Part shown: positions 44,061-55,675 of the stretch, piece by piece
Layout: each line of letters begins with the position of its first letter
Numbering within the stretch: position 1 is the stretch's first letter
NCBI RefSeq assembly: GCF_000321225.1
Contig: NW_004451421.1
Location: 502,257 to 566,256 of the forward strand
Source of the DNA: Odobenus rosmarus divergens
Taxonomy: Eukaryota; Chordata; Mammalia; Carnivora; Odobenidae
DNA length: 64,000 bases
Reading direction: 5' to 3'
Program-made: the position numbers and the translations under genes
Notes under the pieces: model-generated
The model's input: only the letters and a program-made list of their open reading frames with translations
Database searches by the model: none
Told to the model about the DNA's origin: nothing

Positions 44061-45640
44061 GCTGAGGGCCTGTACTAACTGACTGCGGTTGAAGAAACTA
44101 GGGTGGGCCTAGCCCTGGTCCGACTGTTGGCTTTGTAAAAGAAACATGCATTAGTTAGGGGTGTGTATGAATGCACTTTCTATGTATTAAAAATTGTGGT
44201 CCATGATTAAAGAGAGACATGTATTCCTAGGAGTCTCCTTGAAGGTGACCTGTAAGAACTTGGGATAGTGGTTGCTAGGGAGTTTGCAAGCTGGTCTGTG
44301 AGCCCCTCTGCTCTCACAGAGATCGCCTGAAGATGTATCTAGTTGCTGAATAGAACGTACCTCTTTTGCTGCCTCTTAATATGAAGAAGTCCCCAAGCAC
44401 AAGCGGGAAAGTGGGCCATTCGGCACAGAAGCGATTATAAAAATTGACTTTTATGTTGACTGTAGATTCTCTGACATGCCTCCCACCCCATGGTGTGAGA
44501 AAAGAAAAAGTGTGACAGGTCTCACCCTGAAGGCAAAGGCACAGCGCTTGCCGGAAACTTCTGCCAACCTGGCAATCTGGTGCTACAGCCAAAGGTGTCC
44601 TCCAGAAACATGGAGCCGAAGGACATCGTGGCTGGCCCTTTCCGTTCACCTCTGAAAGCTGCTATTCAATAGTTAGCTCTCTCTTCACTCCTCTAAATAT
44701 TTCCCTGAATCTATATACTAAAATGTGAAATTGTTTTGCAAGGGAGTCTAAATTTTGCAGCTGGATTTTGGGAGGCCATAGAGAAGGAATCCAATAAACT
44801 CCCCCCTCCTAAGCTAACAAACACCAATTAAACAACTATGCTTGCACCTGGAACAGCAGAAATTGCTTTAAAATCCTCAATCTGTGGCACTAATTGCCAG
44901 ATCATATATAGAAATGTGGGATTTGGGAATCGTTATGGGTGATAGTGAAATGGCCCATTTATTGCCCTTTCTTGGCTGGAATGTCTCTTGAATGAGTTTT
45001 CTACTTACTGGCTTCAGCTATATAATGCCAAACATCTGATCAATGGAGGCAAAATTTCAGCCCATTATTTGCTGAACATTATGAAAATGAAATAATATGA
45101 AGATCATAGGGGGTGGGGTAGAGTTAGTACAGGGTAGGGATGAGAGGGGGTGATCTGTCTACAACATTCCAAACATTTAGATTGGATCAAGTTTTGGATC
45201 TTTAGATTGGATCTTTCTCAATGATGTGTTAGGGACGCAAGTCTTGAGTGTCAGAGTGACTCTTAAGTCTGGTTTCAGGAAAGTTCAGTGTTGCCCTCCC
45301 TTCTTCTGGGTCAAGCAGTTATTTTGATCTTTCATCTTGGGATTTCTGAATATTTGGAATGTTATTCTGATGGTGGTGTGCTAGGCCCAAAACGCGTTCA
45401 ATGAAAAGTCCGGAAACAAAGATGTGGGTTCCTACCATTCAGTTTCTAAGGAGAAGGCTGATTGACTGTGAGTGTTCTCCAAAATTCCTCTATGTCCTGG
45501 AGGTTATGGTAAATAACCAAGACCTTAAGTGAGTGATACAAGGAGACAGAGACCAAACACCAAGGGATCTGCATTATCTATCCCTCTTTTGTCTGCTTCC
45601 AAACAATAGATGTCTCAAGGTCAAGTTGTTTTGTTTCTTT
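44061..45640. other. Unique sequence, includes a candidate conserved non-coding block
   Basis: The 111-codon minus frame at 44314-44649 has no domain. The part 44820-45090 is repeat-free and AT-rich with ATTA/TAAT-type motifs (see findings). A 13-bp direct repeat 'tttagattggatc' is at 45176-45188 and 45201-45213. Confidence 0.45.
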
Positions 45641-45649
45641 ATTTATTAT

Positions 45650-45880
45650 GCTAATATTTAGTTGAGCCCTTACCTTATATCAAACGCTGCTTCACATTCA
45701 TTATCTTACTCAACCCTATGATGAGGTAGATAGTATTATTATTCCCATCTTACAGGTGAGTAAACTGAAGCTCAGAAGGATCAAATAATTCTCAAGTCCA
45801 CACAGCTCCTTTCAGTTGAAGCAGGATTGGAAAGCAGAGTGTGTTGCTCCAGAGCCCTTTTGCCTACTCATTAAACTGAG
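45650..45880 (-). mobile_element. MIR SINE, antisense
   Basis: 'gttgagcccttaccttatat', 'cattatcttactcaacccta', 'cccatcttacaggtgagtaa', 'actgaagctcagaaggatca' and 'gctccagagcccttttgcct' give a nearly complete antisense MIR. Confidence 0.9.
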
Positions 45881-47345
45881 TGGTCTCCCAATTAAAGACC
45901 CAACTCCTCCTAAAGCCCCCTGTAACAACCCTGTCCACAATGCAATCTCTGTCCCCTGGATGTCTTTTTAAGTTGCTATCTGCAGCACCTATCTGGAAAC
46001 TTCCTATTGTTGAATTAAATATTATATAATTTCGGCAGTTTTTCTTGTTAGCTTTAATTACTATTTAATTCTTGTGTTTTGTTTGCGAATTGTCTTCTGA
46101 AATGTATTTTAAATCATGGTAAAGTGCAGGCCATGTCTTCAATATCTTTACTCCAAATAGCATGAGGCCCTGGGGGTTGCACACAGAGGGCAGGCCTTCC
46201 TTATTAGCAGCAGCAGCCGGTCATTAGCCACAGTGAAACCACGTGGTCATGTTGAAGCTAAGCTCACATGGAGGCTGGCTCCTCAAGTCCTTCCCTCTGC
46301 TTGGGGAGTGTGGGAATGCGCACGGTGCTCAGAAATGTGGAGCTCCAAGTCAGGGGTGAGATTTACCCACTCGTTCACAATGGCTGGAACCCTGGACAAC
46401 GTTTGGAAGGCCAGAGGTGTTTTTCTGACTTGAATGTTGGCATTTTAGGAAGACCTCCCTCCCTGGAGTGTTAAGTGGGGGCCCCGAGAAGTGGGTAGGC
46501 AGCCAGTGTACAAGTGTCTAAGACTTCTTTTCTGGAGATTACACAGAAAATGCAAGCAAAACTTGCAAAGTGGTTTCTGTGTTCTTGGAGTTGTCATTTT
46601 TGTCACTTTATTTGGCTGTGAAGCTGATTTTCACACAGGCCTGGTGGTTGTTAAAGTAAACACAATATAGTATTAATATCCCCTGCATATATTTAGGTAA
46701 AATTGACATCCAGTTGAAGTCAGGAACTGGTTTGCTTACTCATGGTTCTTGGAAACTGTACACATACTGATTTAATACTTATGTTCCCCACATATACTTC
46801 CTGACTAACAGTATCTTCTCCTCAACTTTAACAAAATTTCACAAATTTAAGCATACAAAATATGCTTAAAATATCAAGTGAGTATTTTGCAGCCACTATA
46901 CTTTGAGAATCTGCCAGGCCTACACTCAGAACATGATTCTGAAATATTTTGCTTTGAAGCTTTGGGAATGCATTCATTCCTTTGGATTCATAGGTTATTG
47001 ACTGCTATTAAGTAGACATATATTTCTTCTATTAGTCACCTCTATTTTGCAAGAATCCTCATTGGACGATTGAATTGACCTCAGCTCCTTATCAGCTCTA
47101 GCATATTTTAGGAATGAGGTGATGCCTCAACCAAGGTGATATTCAGGAGTAATTGGTCTAGCTAAGAAAGGGCTTCCTCCAGTCTGGGACTGTTGTTGGC
47201 ATTCGGATTGCTTTGGTGGCCCCCAAGTTTGACTTCCTCAGATGTGACTAATGGTATTTTATTTTATTCTATACTGATGAGCTAATGACAGTTTTGTGGT
47301 CTACCTCTGTATCACCCCCCACTTCCCCATAGTGCATTAAATGCT
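45881..47345. other. Mostly unique, AT-rich to the right
   Basis: Small inverted repeat 'tttaagcata' / 'tatgcttaaa' with 5-base loop at 46846-46870. Short frames at 46233-46474 have no domain. No exon is seen. Confidence 0.45.
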
Positions 47346-47660
47346 CAGTTCAAAGCTATATAAACCTAGTCCTTGACTTCAGGGAGTTTACAATCTATTT
47401 GGGAGAGAATAATTAAAGACCCAATAATGTAAATTAACTAAAAATTCAATGTAAAGTAGACCTGCCAAAAATCGTACAGTAATTACCAAATGAGTGATAA
47501 TTATAGGAATCAAAGGAGGGGAGATCACCATAGACTGAGGCATCAGAATTTTGCTAAGCAGCAGGAGAAAGTTAGCTAGCATTTATTAAGCATCTGCTGT
47601 ATGTCAAGCTCTGGGCGGTTTATTCTCTCACATTTAGTCTTCAAATAGAATTCAAATCAT
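47346..47660. repeat. Old repeat relics (unnamed repeat, then MIR tail)
   Basis: 'ccttgacttcagggagttta' and 'caatctatttgggagagaat' match the unnamed ancient repeat. 'ctagcatttattaagcatct' and 'gctgtatgtcaagctctggg' at 47575-47650 look like the tail end of an antisense MIR. Confidence 0.5.
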
Positions 47661-47824
47661 TTCACTAAAAAAAAAAAATTCAGTAGTATTTTTATTGGGA
47701 TTGCATTAAGCCTAATCTGAAGTGCTTCTCAAATTATGATATTCAGCCCACCTTTCTAGAACTATTGTATGTTTCTCCACATATTGAACTCTTCTTTTAT
47801 ATCACCTGATCAGGTATATGACTT

Positions 47825-48060
47825 GATATATACTTACTGAATATTACTAAGTTCCAAGTACTATACTACACACTTAACATGTACCACTTTAATTATGCTC
47901 ACACCAACCCTATGAGGAAAGAAATTATTGTGCCCATTTTATAGACAGAACTGAGGCAGAAAGATTAAATAATTTACTGAAAGTCTCACAGCAGAAAATG
48001 GTATAGCCAGAATTTAAACCCAAGTCAGAATGATTTCAGAGCACATTACTCATAACCAAC
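47825..48060 (-). mobile_element. MIR SINE, antisense
   Basis: 'gttccaagtactatactaca', 'accactttaattatgctcac', 'accaaccctatgaggaaaga', 'cccattttatagacagaact' and 'atttaaacccaagtcagaat' give a clear full-length order. Confidence 0.92.
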
Positions 48061-48089
48061 ATTTTATATAGCTAGGTGTAATGATCAAT

Positions 48090-48365
48090 GATCATATTAA
48101 GGATCTTTTTTCCCCTGTTTTATGAAATATACTTTTAAAATTTTACCTACTCTTTGTTCAGTACCCACTGAGTTGGTTTTTCTCCTTTGCCCTATTGATG
48201 TTATTCATTACAGTGATAGTTTTTCTAATATTAAACCACTCTTTCATTCCTAGGGGAGTTTTCTAATTGTAGAGCACAAATCTTTTAGATGCTATTGAAT
48301 TTGATTGAGTAGTATTTTATTTAATATTTTCTGCCTATGTTGATTAGTGTCATCGATCTATAGGT

Positions 48366-48404
<39 letters not shown>

Positions 48405-48640
48405 TCATCCAGTTTTGTGTTTCGGGGTCATGCTTCCTTCATTAAAAACCAAAACTGTAGCTTTTCAGCCTTTCCTATGCTCTGGAACAAATTAGGTAGC
48501 AGCAGAATGATATGTAGTTCCTGCAGCACTTGAAGGAATTTACCGATAAAGCCTTCTGGCCTCTTGACATGGTTTGTAGATAATTCTTTAATAACTTATA
48601 ACATTTCTTCCATGGTGATTGATCTGTTGGAAAGCATTCC
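48090..48640 (-). mobile_element. Old L1 ORF2 fragment, antisense
   Basis: 'ttggtttttctcctttgccc', 'ctaatattaaaccactcttt', 'cattcctaggggagttttct' and, after a GT microsatellite, 'gaatttaccgataaagcctt' are the antisense form of the L1 reverse-transcriptase region. Many stops and gaps; long dead. It could also be a HAL1/L1M-type element. Confidence 0.8.
48369..48402. repeat. (GT)17 microsatellite
   Basis: Seventeen uninterrupted GT units, inside the old L1 fragment at its 'ggtctataggt' position. Uninterrupted length suggests it is polymorphic. Confidence 0.97.
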
Positions 48641-48900
48641 TTACAGGTGAAAAAGGTGTCATTGTTATTTTCTGCAACCTGCTCGTTATTGAAAACTTAG
48701 AAAACACAAAAAGTAGAGAGAAGCAGAAAAATAATCACCAGAGTCTCATACCTGGGATTCACTGCATTATCATTAAATGGATTTCCTTCCACGTTTTCCA
48801 GACTCACAATTTTTGAATTTATGCTGCACACAAAATTTTGTATCCTGCTCTTCTCAATCACGGTGATAGCATAAACATTTTAGATTGTGTGCAGTTACTA
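48641..48900. repeat. Old repeat relic, family not assigned
   Basis: 'gaaaacttagaaaacacaaa' and 'tggatttccttccacgtttt' resemble the same old mammalian repeat as at 30510-30690 ('AGAAAATTTGGAAAATACAG ... ATTTCCTTCCAGTC' pattern). Confidence 0.5.
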
Positions 48901-49189
48901 AATAATATTTTGTCACTTTCAGGGTGCTCTCTCCTGATTTAAGTTCTGCACACTCGGTTAATGATTGCATTCCAACTCCACTCGCTGTAGAACAAAGGAA
49001 CAAAGGAAAGATAATATACAAATGAAGTATCATTAAAAATGATCCTGAACATTATAAACCACGTTCCCTGGCAGTGAGTGCAAGAGAAAGCCAGGGTAGA
49101 TTTCTATGCCCTCCAGTTTAAGTCATTTTCAATCTTAAATATTCAGTTCATTGATAACTGTAGCATTCTATACTAGAAAATAGAAATAA
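48901..49189. other. Unique sequence
   Basis: No feature recognised. Confidence 0.45.
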
Positions 49190-49480
49190 TCAGAGTGGCG
49201 AATGACTCCATTGATGTAGGGGAATGAGGCAAGAGCATGGAAGAAGGGACGGGTTTAATGTTTTCAAAGGATGAATAGAAATTTCTAGGACAGTAGCAAA
49301 AAGAAAAGTCAAAGATGTAGAGGTATGAAACAGGGAGGTGTGTTGGGGGAATTATAAATAGTGTCTGAAACACCAAGAGTGAAGGATGGGTGGCAGAAAG
49401 TAGGCCCAGAGAGGTGGGTGCAGCTGAGATCAATGAGCAGCAATGTTCAATAGCCAGTGATCTGGAAGTCAAGTGCAGTT
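49190..49480. repeat. Ancient repeat relic, family not assigned
   Basis: A G/A-rich stretch ('gaagggacgggtttaatgtt', 'gtagaggtatgaaacaggga') similar to the distal part of the unnamed old repeat. The 99-codon minus frame is not supported. Confidence 0.4.
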
Positions 49481-49629
49481 AGACCCTCTAATTTAGCTGT
49501 GCCTATCGATACCATTCCAGCCTGCAAGTGCTGTCAAAATGCCAAGTTTTAAAAAATATTTTTACATAGATGCTTTTTTAATCCTGATTTCATCAAACTT
49601 TGATTTATTAGGTAATTATTTTCTGCTTA

Positions 49630-50110
49630 GTTGGCAATCATTGGAGTCTTCGTTTGTGTTCTCCCAGAAGCAGACCCTAAGACAAGGCTTTGAGTATAAG
49701 TAATTTATTTGTGAAATGAGCCCTACCTAGGAAATATGAGGAGGGGAGTGGTGAAGGGAGAAAGGGAAGGGAAGACAGTCAATATAATTATTGTTGTGAG
49801 AAACTGGAGATTCATTCCACCTGGGAACTCCAAGAGTGTAAAACATGCCGCCTAGAGTTAATCCCACCTCAGGGACAAGGGAGCTGGGTTATGTATACAC
49901 CACCTCCTGCTGATCATTGATCAAGGATTGCTGGGGGACAGTGGGTAGTTAATTCCCTGCATGTCTGGCCTGCTATGGACACAAGCAGAATGGGCTCTGG
50001 AGGCCAGTGAAAGACCTCAGGTAAAGAGGTGCCGATGGAAGTTAGGCCAGTATGCACTGAAATAAGACTCAAGGGGGTATGGGTGGGATGCTGACACCTT
50101 CTGCTACAGC
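49630..50110. repeat. Probable ancient repeat, antisense, family not assigned
   Basis: 'ctcccagaagcagaccctaa', 'gacaaggctttgagtataag' and 'taatttatttgtgaaatgag' are a familiar old-repeat signature. 'acctcagggacaagggagct' and 'tgctgacaccttctgc' continue it. The 116-codon minus frame at 49914-50264 is not a gene. Confidence 0.5.
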
Positions 50111-50454
50111 TGGACATTTTGTACTCTAGGCATAATATAATAAAATGAGATATTTTTAAAGCTGCTTTGTATCTATAGCCACTTATTGCTTTTGACAAAT
50201 ACCATAGAATCTTAAAAATCGCCAAGTCCAACAACCATTCTTGCACAAACCTTTTAGATTTCATGCTTACGAATTATTCATGGAGCCCCATTTGAAACTC
50301 CCAATGACTCAGCACTCCCTCCCTTCCTCTCAAGACAGCCCATTGAATCTCCTGACTCTTCTGTGTTTTAAAATGCATCTCCTAATAGTCTGCAAAGACC
50401 TGTCTCCTATCCATTGACTCATGGCTGCATGCTGAGAAAAATCCAATTTCTCAT

Positions 50455-50600
50455 TTACATGGGGGGTCCCCGTCCCTGGCTGTGTGTCAAAATCACCAAG
50501 GGGACTTTTAAAATTGTACAAATTTAGGGAGGGAGAGTTCCCTCCAGGGCACCTGAATAGGAATCTCTTGGGATTGGGACTGAAGAATCCATAGAATTAT
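50455..50600 (+). mobile_element. MER5-type fragment
   Basis: 'gtgtgtcaaaatcaccaagg', 'ggacttttaaaattgtacaa' and 'ctgaataggaatctcttggg' follow the core of MER5-class hAT elements. Both ends are lost. Confidence 0.6.
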
Positions 50601-53600
50601 GCCAGGACATTCTTACAGAGTCAGTCTAGCCCTCGTCCATGGATGGGGTAGAGTTTGGGATTATTGCTCTGTATCTCATCTTACAGTAAACTGTCCCAGC
50701 CATCACAGCCATCTCAAGAGTTCCCCTCTCCACAGAAGAGCTTCCTATTCCCTACAAACATCCCTAATACGACATGGCTTCGAGTCCCTTCAACATTCTC
50801 TCCCCTTTGCTAACTATAATCGTATCTAGTTTTACATTAAAATGTGCCACCAAGAACTGAATATAATTGTGATCTGAGAGTGTAGAGCACAGCAAAATTA
50901 TCCCCTCTTGTCTTCTGAACACTGTAAATTAATACAGCCTCAGGTCACATTAACACTTTTTGAGGCCGATCAAACTATGGAGTCATGATGCACTCACCAT
51001 TGACTGAAGCCTCTAACTCTGCCTTCTTTACCTTGGAAGTTGGATTTTTAGTTTAATTTGGTTTTGACTCAAGGGCAGTACTCTATTGTTTTTCCTTTTC
51101 TTTGGTGGGTTTTTAATTTTCTTTTTACAAAATAGACATTAAGGAAATGGAGTCAATGAGATGTGGTTATCAATTATATATTTAGGTGTGATTAAAATAA
51201 AGGGTCAAGGAAGCCTCCGAGGATTCTAGCTTTAGAAGCTACATGAAGCTTCTATTTATTAAGAATTTTGGAGGTGAAGCAGTTGAAGGGTGCAGCAGAG
51301 ACGATAAATTTGGCTTCAGCCATGTTGAGTTTTTGGTGCATCGGGCAGAGATGTCTAGTAGATGGATATGGAAGTCAGAACGCAGGTTATAGAGACATAA
51401 GTTTGGAGCCCAGAGGTTTCTAGGTAGTATTTAGAGCTGTAGAACTGTCTCTCTTAGCATTGGTTATTATTCATAAATCTTACCAATCTGTTTTAGTTAT
51501 AATACAGTATTGAAAAAATAAAGGACTGCAGTATGGTTCTAGAGACCTTCCTTCCAGCTGCCATTGATTATCCAGAACATACTTCTATATTAAACCTATT
51601 TGGACACCATAAGAAATCTTGTCAAATTTCTAAATGAAGTTCAGATATATTATCTCTCTCTCATTTCCCCGATGCCCCAGATTAGTAACCAGGTAAAAGG
51701 AATGAGGTCTGCCTTCAGGAACAAGCCATTAGCAAATTATGTTTCTGTTTGCAATTCTAGTCACAAAGTTACTTGTTCATTGTGTAAGTAGTGCTTTTTT
51801 GGCTTGATCAAAAGTCTTTGCATATAAATTACATTCCAAGCCTGGCTCTCTTTAAGTTTTTGTAAATTGTTTAAAAACATTTGGCGAATCAAACATAGTT
51901 TCGATTAATGATGAACTCTCTTTCTCCAAGAAGAAACTTTTAGGGGAAAAAGCCCAGTGAATTAATTCAGAAAATAAAAGTAAGCCAAAATGATCTTAAC
52001 AGAGGTGCAAACTGTTTCTCAGCAGTCAGGTCTCAGGTTGTGAAATGGTTAAAACAAAAAGCATTTTGGGGTTTCATTGGAGAAAGGGTCCCTGGGATTA
52101 AATTCTCCTTTGACTTGACTTCAAACAAAACAGAGCAACAGGATGGGGCTCTTCGCTCTCAGTATGGATGTGATCACTTCCTTGTTATGAATTGCTTTTA
52201 AATTATTCCCTTTGCTCCTGTTTACCTCATTATTCTTTGAGCATAAATCTTACCCTCAAATAATTTATGCGTAAAGGAATCTGATAGAGGAACAGAACAG
52301 GCTCACCAAGTCTCTCCTGCTCATTACAAGTGAATAAATAAATAGGAATACCAAACAATCATTCTCATCAAAAGAATGTGGTAAGGTTTTTTTTCCTAGA
52401 TGTCTCTAATAATTACTGAGGGATTAGGGGAATCTATCCGCTGTGAAACTTAGCAGAGGCATATGAAATCAGCAAAGTCAAATATCTGGGATTCAGCCTT
52501 GGTGGCATTATTTTCTACCATAATAAGCCTCTTCATGATGAATCAGATATTTTATGATACTGGGAGCCCAATTCTCGGTGCCTATAGTGTGGGATTAGGA
52601 GTATGGTGTGTTTTATTGGGGGAACAGGTGGTTGTAGTAAAGCACTTTTTTTATGATACGATTCCGGGAATTGATATAATCTCTTGCCTCCAATTATCTG
52701 CTAATGCATACTTACCCTGAGTTAATGATGAACAGAGGAGTAAACCTCATTGGCCTGCATGGCTGTTGTGTATACACTTTTGTTCTCATTAGTACAGCAC
52801 ACCAACCAAGTATTCTCACCTTTTTCGCTCTCACCTTCCTCTTCTATCAAATCTAGGAGTCAAATGCCCAGTCCAGTGTCACACTTTCTTACCACACATA
52901 AATTGCTCACCTAACGTCTCTTAGATTGGGAAATGTACCCTCCGGACGCTTCTTTGGCATCCGGGAGCTCATACTAATAGTGAGTTTATGGAGGGCAGAG
53001 GATGCTGAATTTCATCCTAGCCTAAAAAGAAATGAATCCCATCTGAAGATTAACCCCAATGTGGTAGATACAATGCCCTTCTGCCCAGATTCCGCTGGGC
53101 AGAATAAAGGACTTCTCCCCCCAAGTGCCCAGAGTGCTCACAGAAGGCAACCCTCAGCTGTCAGCCCTTATGGGCATTGCCTTTTTTGATGAAAACTGCT
53201 TCGCCAAAGGTCACACCTCTCTGCGTGGCAGCCCACATTCAATTCGATGACTGACATAAGGGTATAAAGGCCCAGCCCCCTGCCCCCACTCAGGACAACT
53301 TTAGAGGACCCCAACTCCCTGTTGGGGTCCCCTGGAGTTTGCAGTGGGACTTCATCACAACTCCCATCTCCCTCTGCCCAGTCTGGATTTCTTCCATTCC
53401 CTTCCACAGGTGCTTTTCCCAGGAGCTTTCCCAGATAGCCCTGCATGCTAATCTCCATCTCAGAGTCTCTTTCCAGGGGACCCACTCAACTTTGATATGT
53501 GGAAATTAGCTGTATCTTATGTTATTTCATTGGTTATACCCCAGCTTGTTCCAAAAAGGATTTAATTCAGGTCAAGAAAAAGTCTTGAGTAAGCACAGTT

Positions 53601-55425
53601 CAGTGGCTACTTGGGGCTACTTTGGTGACTGGGCTTTTGGCTGATAATATATATGGTGGGACATCAGAATGATTGAGGGAGGTGAGGAAGGCTTTTACAA
53701 TAGAGGTTCCCAAGCCCTATTCCTTAATAGGACTCTCCAGTAGTAAGGCCTGGGGAACTCATCTTTGTTCAAAGACCCCCTGGTATTCTGAAGCGCAGTC
53801 TGGTTTCACAGTCATGGCTTTAGGCCATCCTAGCATCCTGACTTACGATAGGGAACTCAAAGTACCAAGCCCCCAAATTGGCTCTTCTGTTGCCCTGACA
53901 GAAATGTGACAGATATTAATAAGTTCATAATGGATCACTTGTGTTTTCCTCTTGGCCCTAGGAGAAATGTATCTCTGGGAAAGTTTCCAGGGTGTTTTTA
54001 GGTCTGCCCTCTACCAGATAGTCAGGTCTAGCCAACAACTGATACATGCTCCAGCCCTAGGAGCCCGAGTATCCAACTTGACTCTGCTGCACTTGCAGGA
54101 GAACACAATTGTTCGGCCACTGAGGAGACCGAGGAGCTCAAAGCTGTGGGTCCAGATTTGCCGGCCAGTGTGCTCAGGGAGCCAAAGGACACACATAAGC
54201 TCTTGGAAACTTTGTGCCACATTGGGAGGCCTTCCCGAACTTCACCAACATGAAGCTATCCCTGGAAGGCCACTGGAGAGAATGCATGGGCACCTTTTTA
54301 GGTCTTAAAGTCATACTTCCTCCCCTGTCAAAGACATGTCTTTTGGTGAGGATCAGTCAAATGCTCATGCTGGTACTCTTTTGGGAAAATCATTGAAGTT
54401 TGCAGTTGTCTTGTCAGGGCTCACCCAGGGCTCTTGCTCCACATGATTGTGCCCCCTCACCCCTCCAATACCACCCCCACTACTGTCACCACTTCACCCA
54501 CCCTCCCTTCTTGACCTGGTGCTCAGTTGCATAAGCTGTTTATCTTGGAAGCTATTAAATTAATCCTTTCCTAAGAAGACTGTGAAGACCTTTGGAGATA
54601 AATTCCCAGTGATGGGATTTTGGTCATTCCGGTAGGACACGGGGAGATGTTTTTGAGTACAACATGAATTCCATGTTCACCTTCAAGTCCTACAACAAAA
54701 GGGAAGACTGCCTCCTATGTTTAATTCTGAAGTTGTCCCAAGGAGGGCAGGAGGATGTGCAGGAGGCTGACCTGTGACAGACAAGAGAATTCACCTAACT
54801 GTTCGCCAGTACCGGGGTACAATTGAGCAAGGGCCAAGCTGTGCCATTTTAAAAGCCATCCCTGCATTTGCATTGAGGCCAAGCCTTCTATGGGTTTCTC
54901 TCAACCATGGCCTAGGAGTGACAGGAGTACTAAGGCAAGCATTTCTGGGAGACAGAACTCCACTGACAGCCAGCTTTGGTGAAGACTCCCCAACAGCCTT
55001 GTAGAACCTCCCTTAACCCACATGGCAGTCTGGGATGCTTCCACCCAATCTCTCTCTCCTTTTCACCGAGTAACCAGACTTGCATGGTAGTCTGACAGCT
55101 CTCCCAGATCTCCCACCTTTGCCCCATTTTATCTCACAGGCACTTTCTGTAATAAATTCCTCGTACATTTAACTCCTTGCTTTCTACTTTTCTGAAATGC
55201 AGATTAATGAACTAGGCTTCTATCTTAGCTGCCAGTATTTGACTATTTACTAATTGACTCCTTCCACCACCACCATCCCCCATCTCAGAAGAGGTATAAA
55301 AGGCCCTTTCCATTAGGACAAAAGGTTGTAGACTCAAGAGGCCTCAGAGAAAACCTAGGGAAAGAAATCACAACCAAATAATAATAGTAATAATAACAAC
55401 AATAATACCTTTAAAGGTTAAAAAG
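50601..55425. other. Long largely repeat-free stretch, no gene confirmed
   Basis: The only repeat hint is at 51290-51430 (unnamed old repeat). A hydrophobic 85-codon frame is at 52463-52720 and others of 105-118 codons at 53168-53485 (-) and 53952-54308 (+); none shows a domain. 51800-52460 is AT-rich and low in repeats. I cannot support any exon. Confidence 0.45.
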
Positions 55426-55675
55426 AACATTTCTATTCTTAATTTAATCTTCCTAGCTACTCCATAAGATAGGAGAAAAGGGAAGTATAACTACAGTTCA
55501 TTGAGTGCCTACCCCATGCCATGCATTTGCTCCAAATTTGCATAAGAGGAATATGAATATCAACCCAGGTGAACAGATGAGGACTCCAAGGCATGGAAAT
55601 ACAATGCAGTGAATCCATGGTTACACTGTTGGCAGGAGATGAGGCAGTATTCAAACACAGCATTGTAGGACCTCA
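55426..55675 (-). mobile_element. MIR SINE, antisense (rearranged)
   Basis: 'taatttaatcttcctagcta', 'gagtgcctaccccatgccat', 'cccaggtgaacagatgagga' and 'aggcagtattcaaacacagc' are MIR-like pieces in antisense order with an internal extra segment. Confidence 0.65.
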
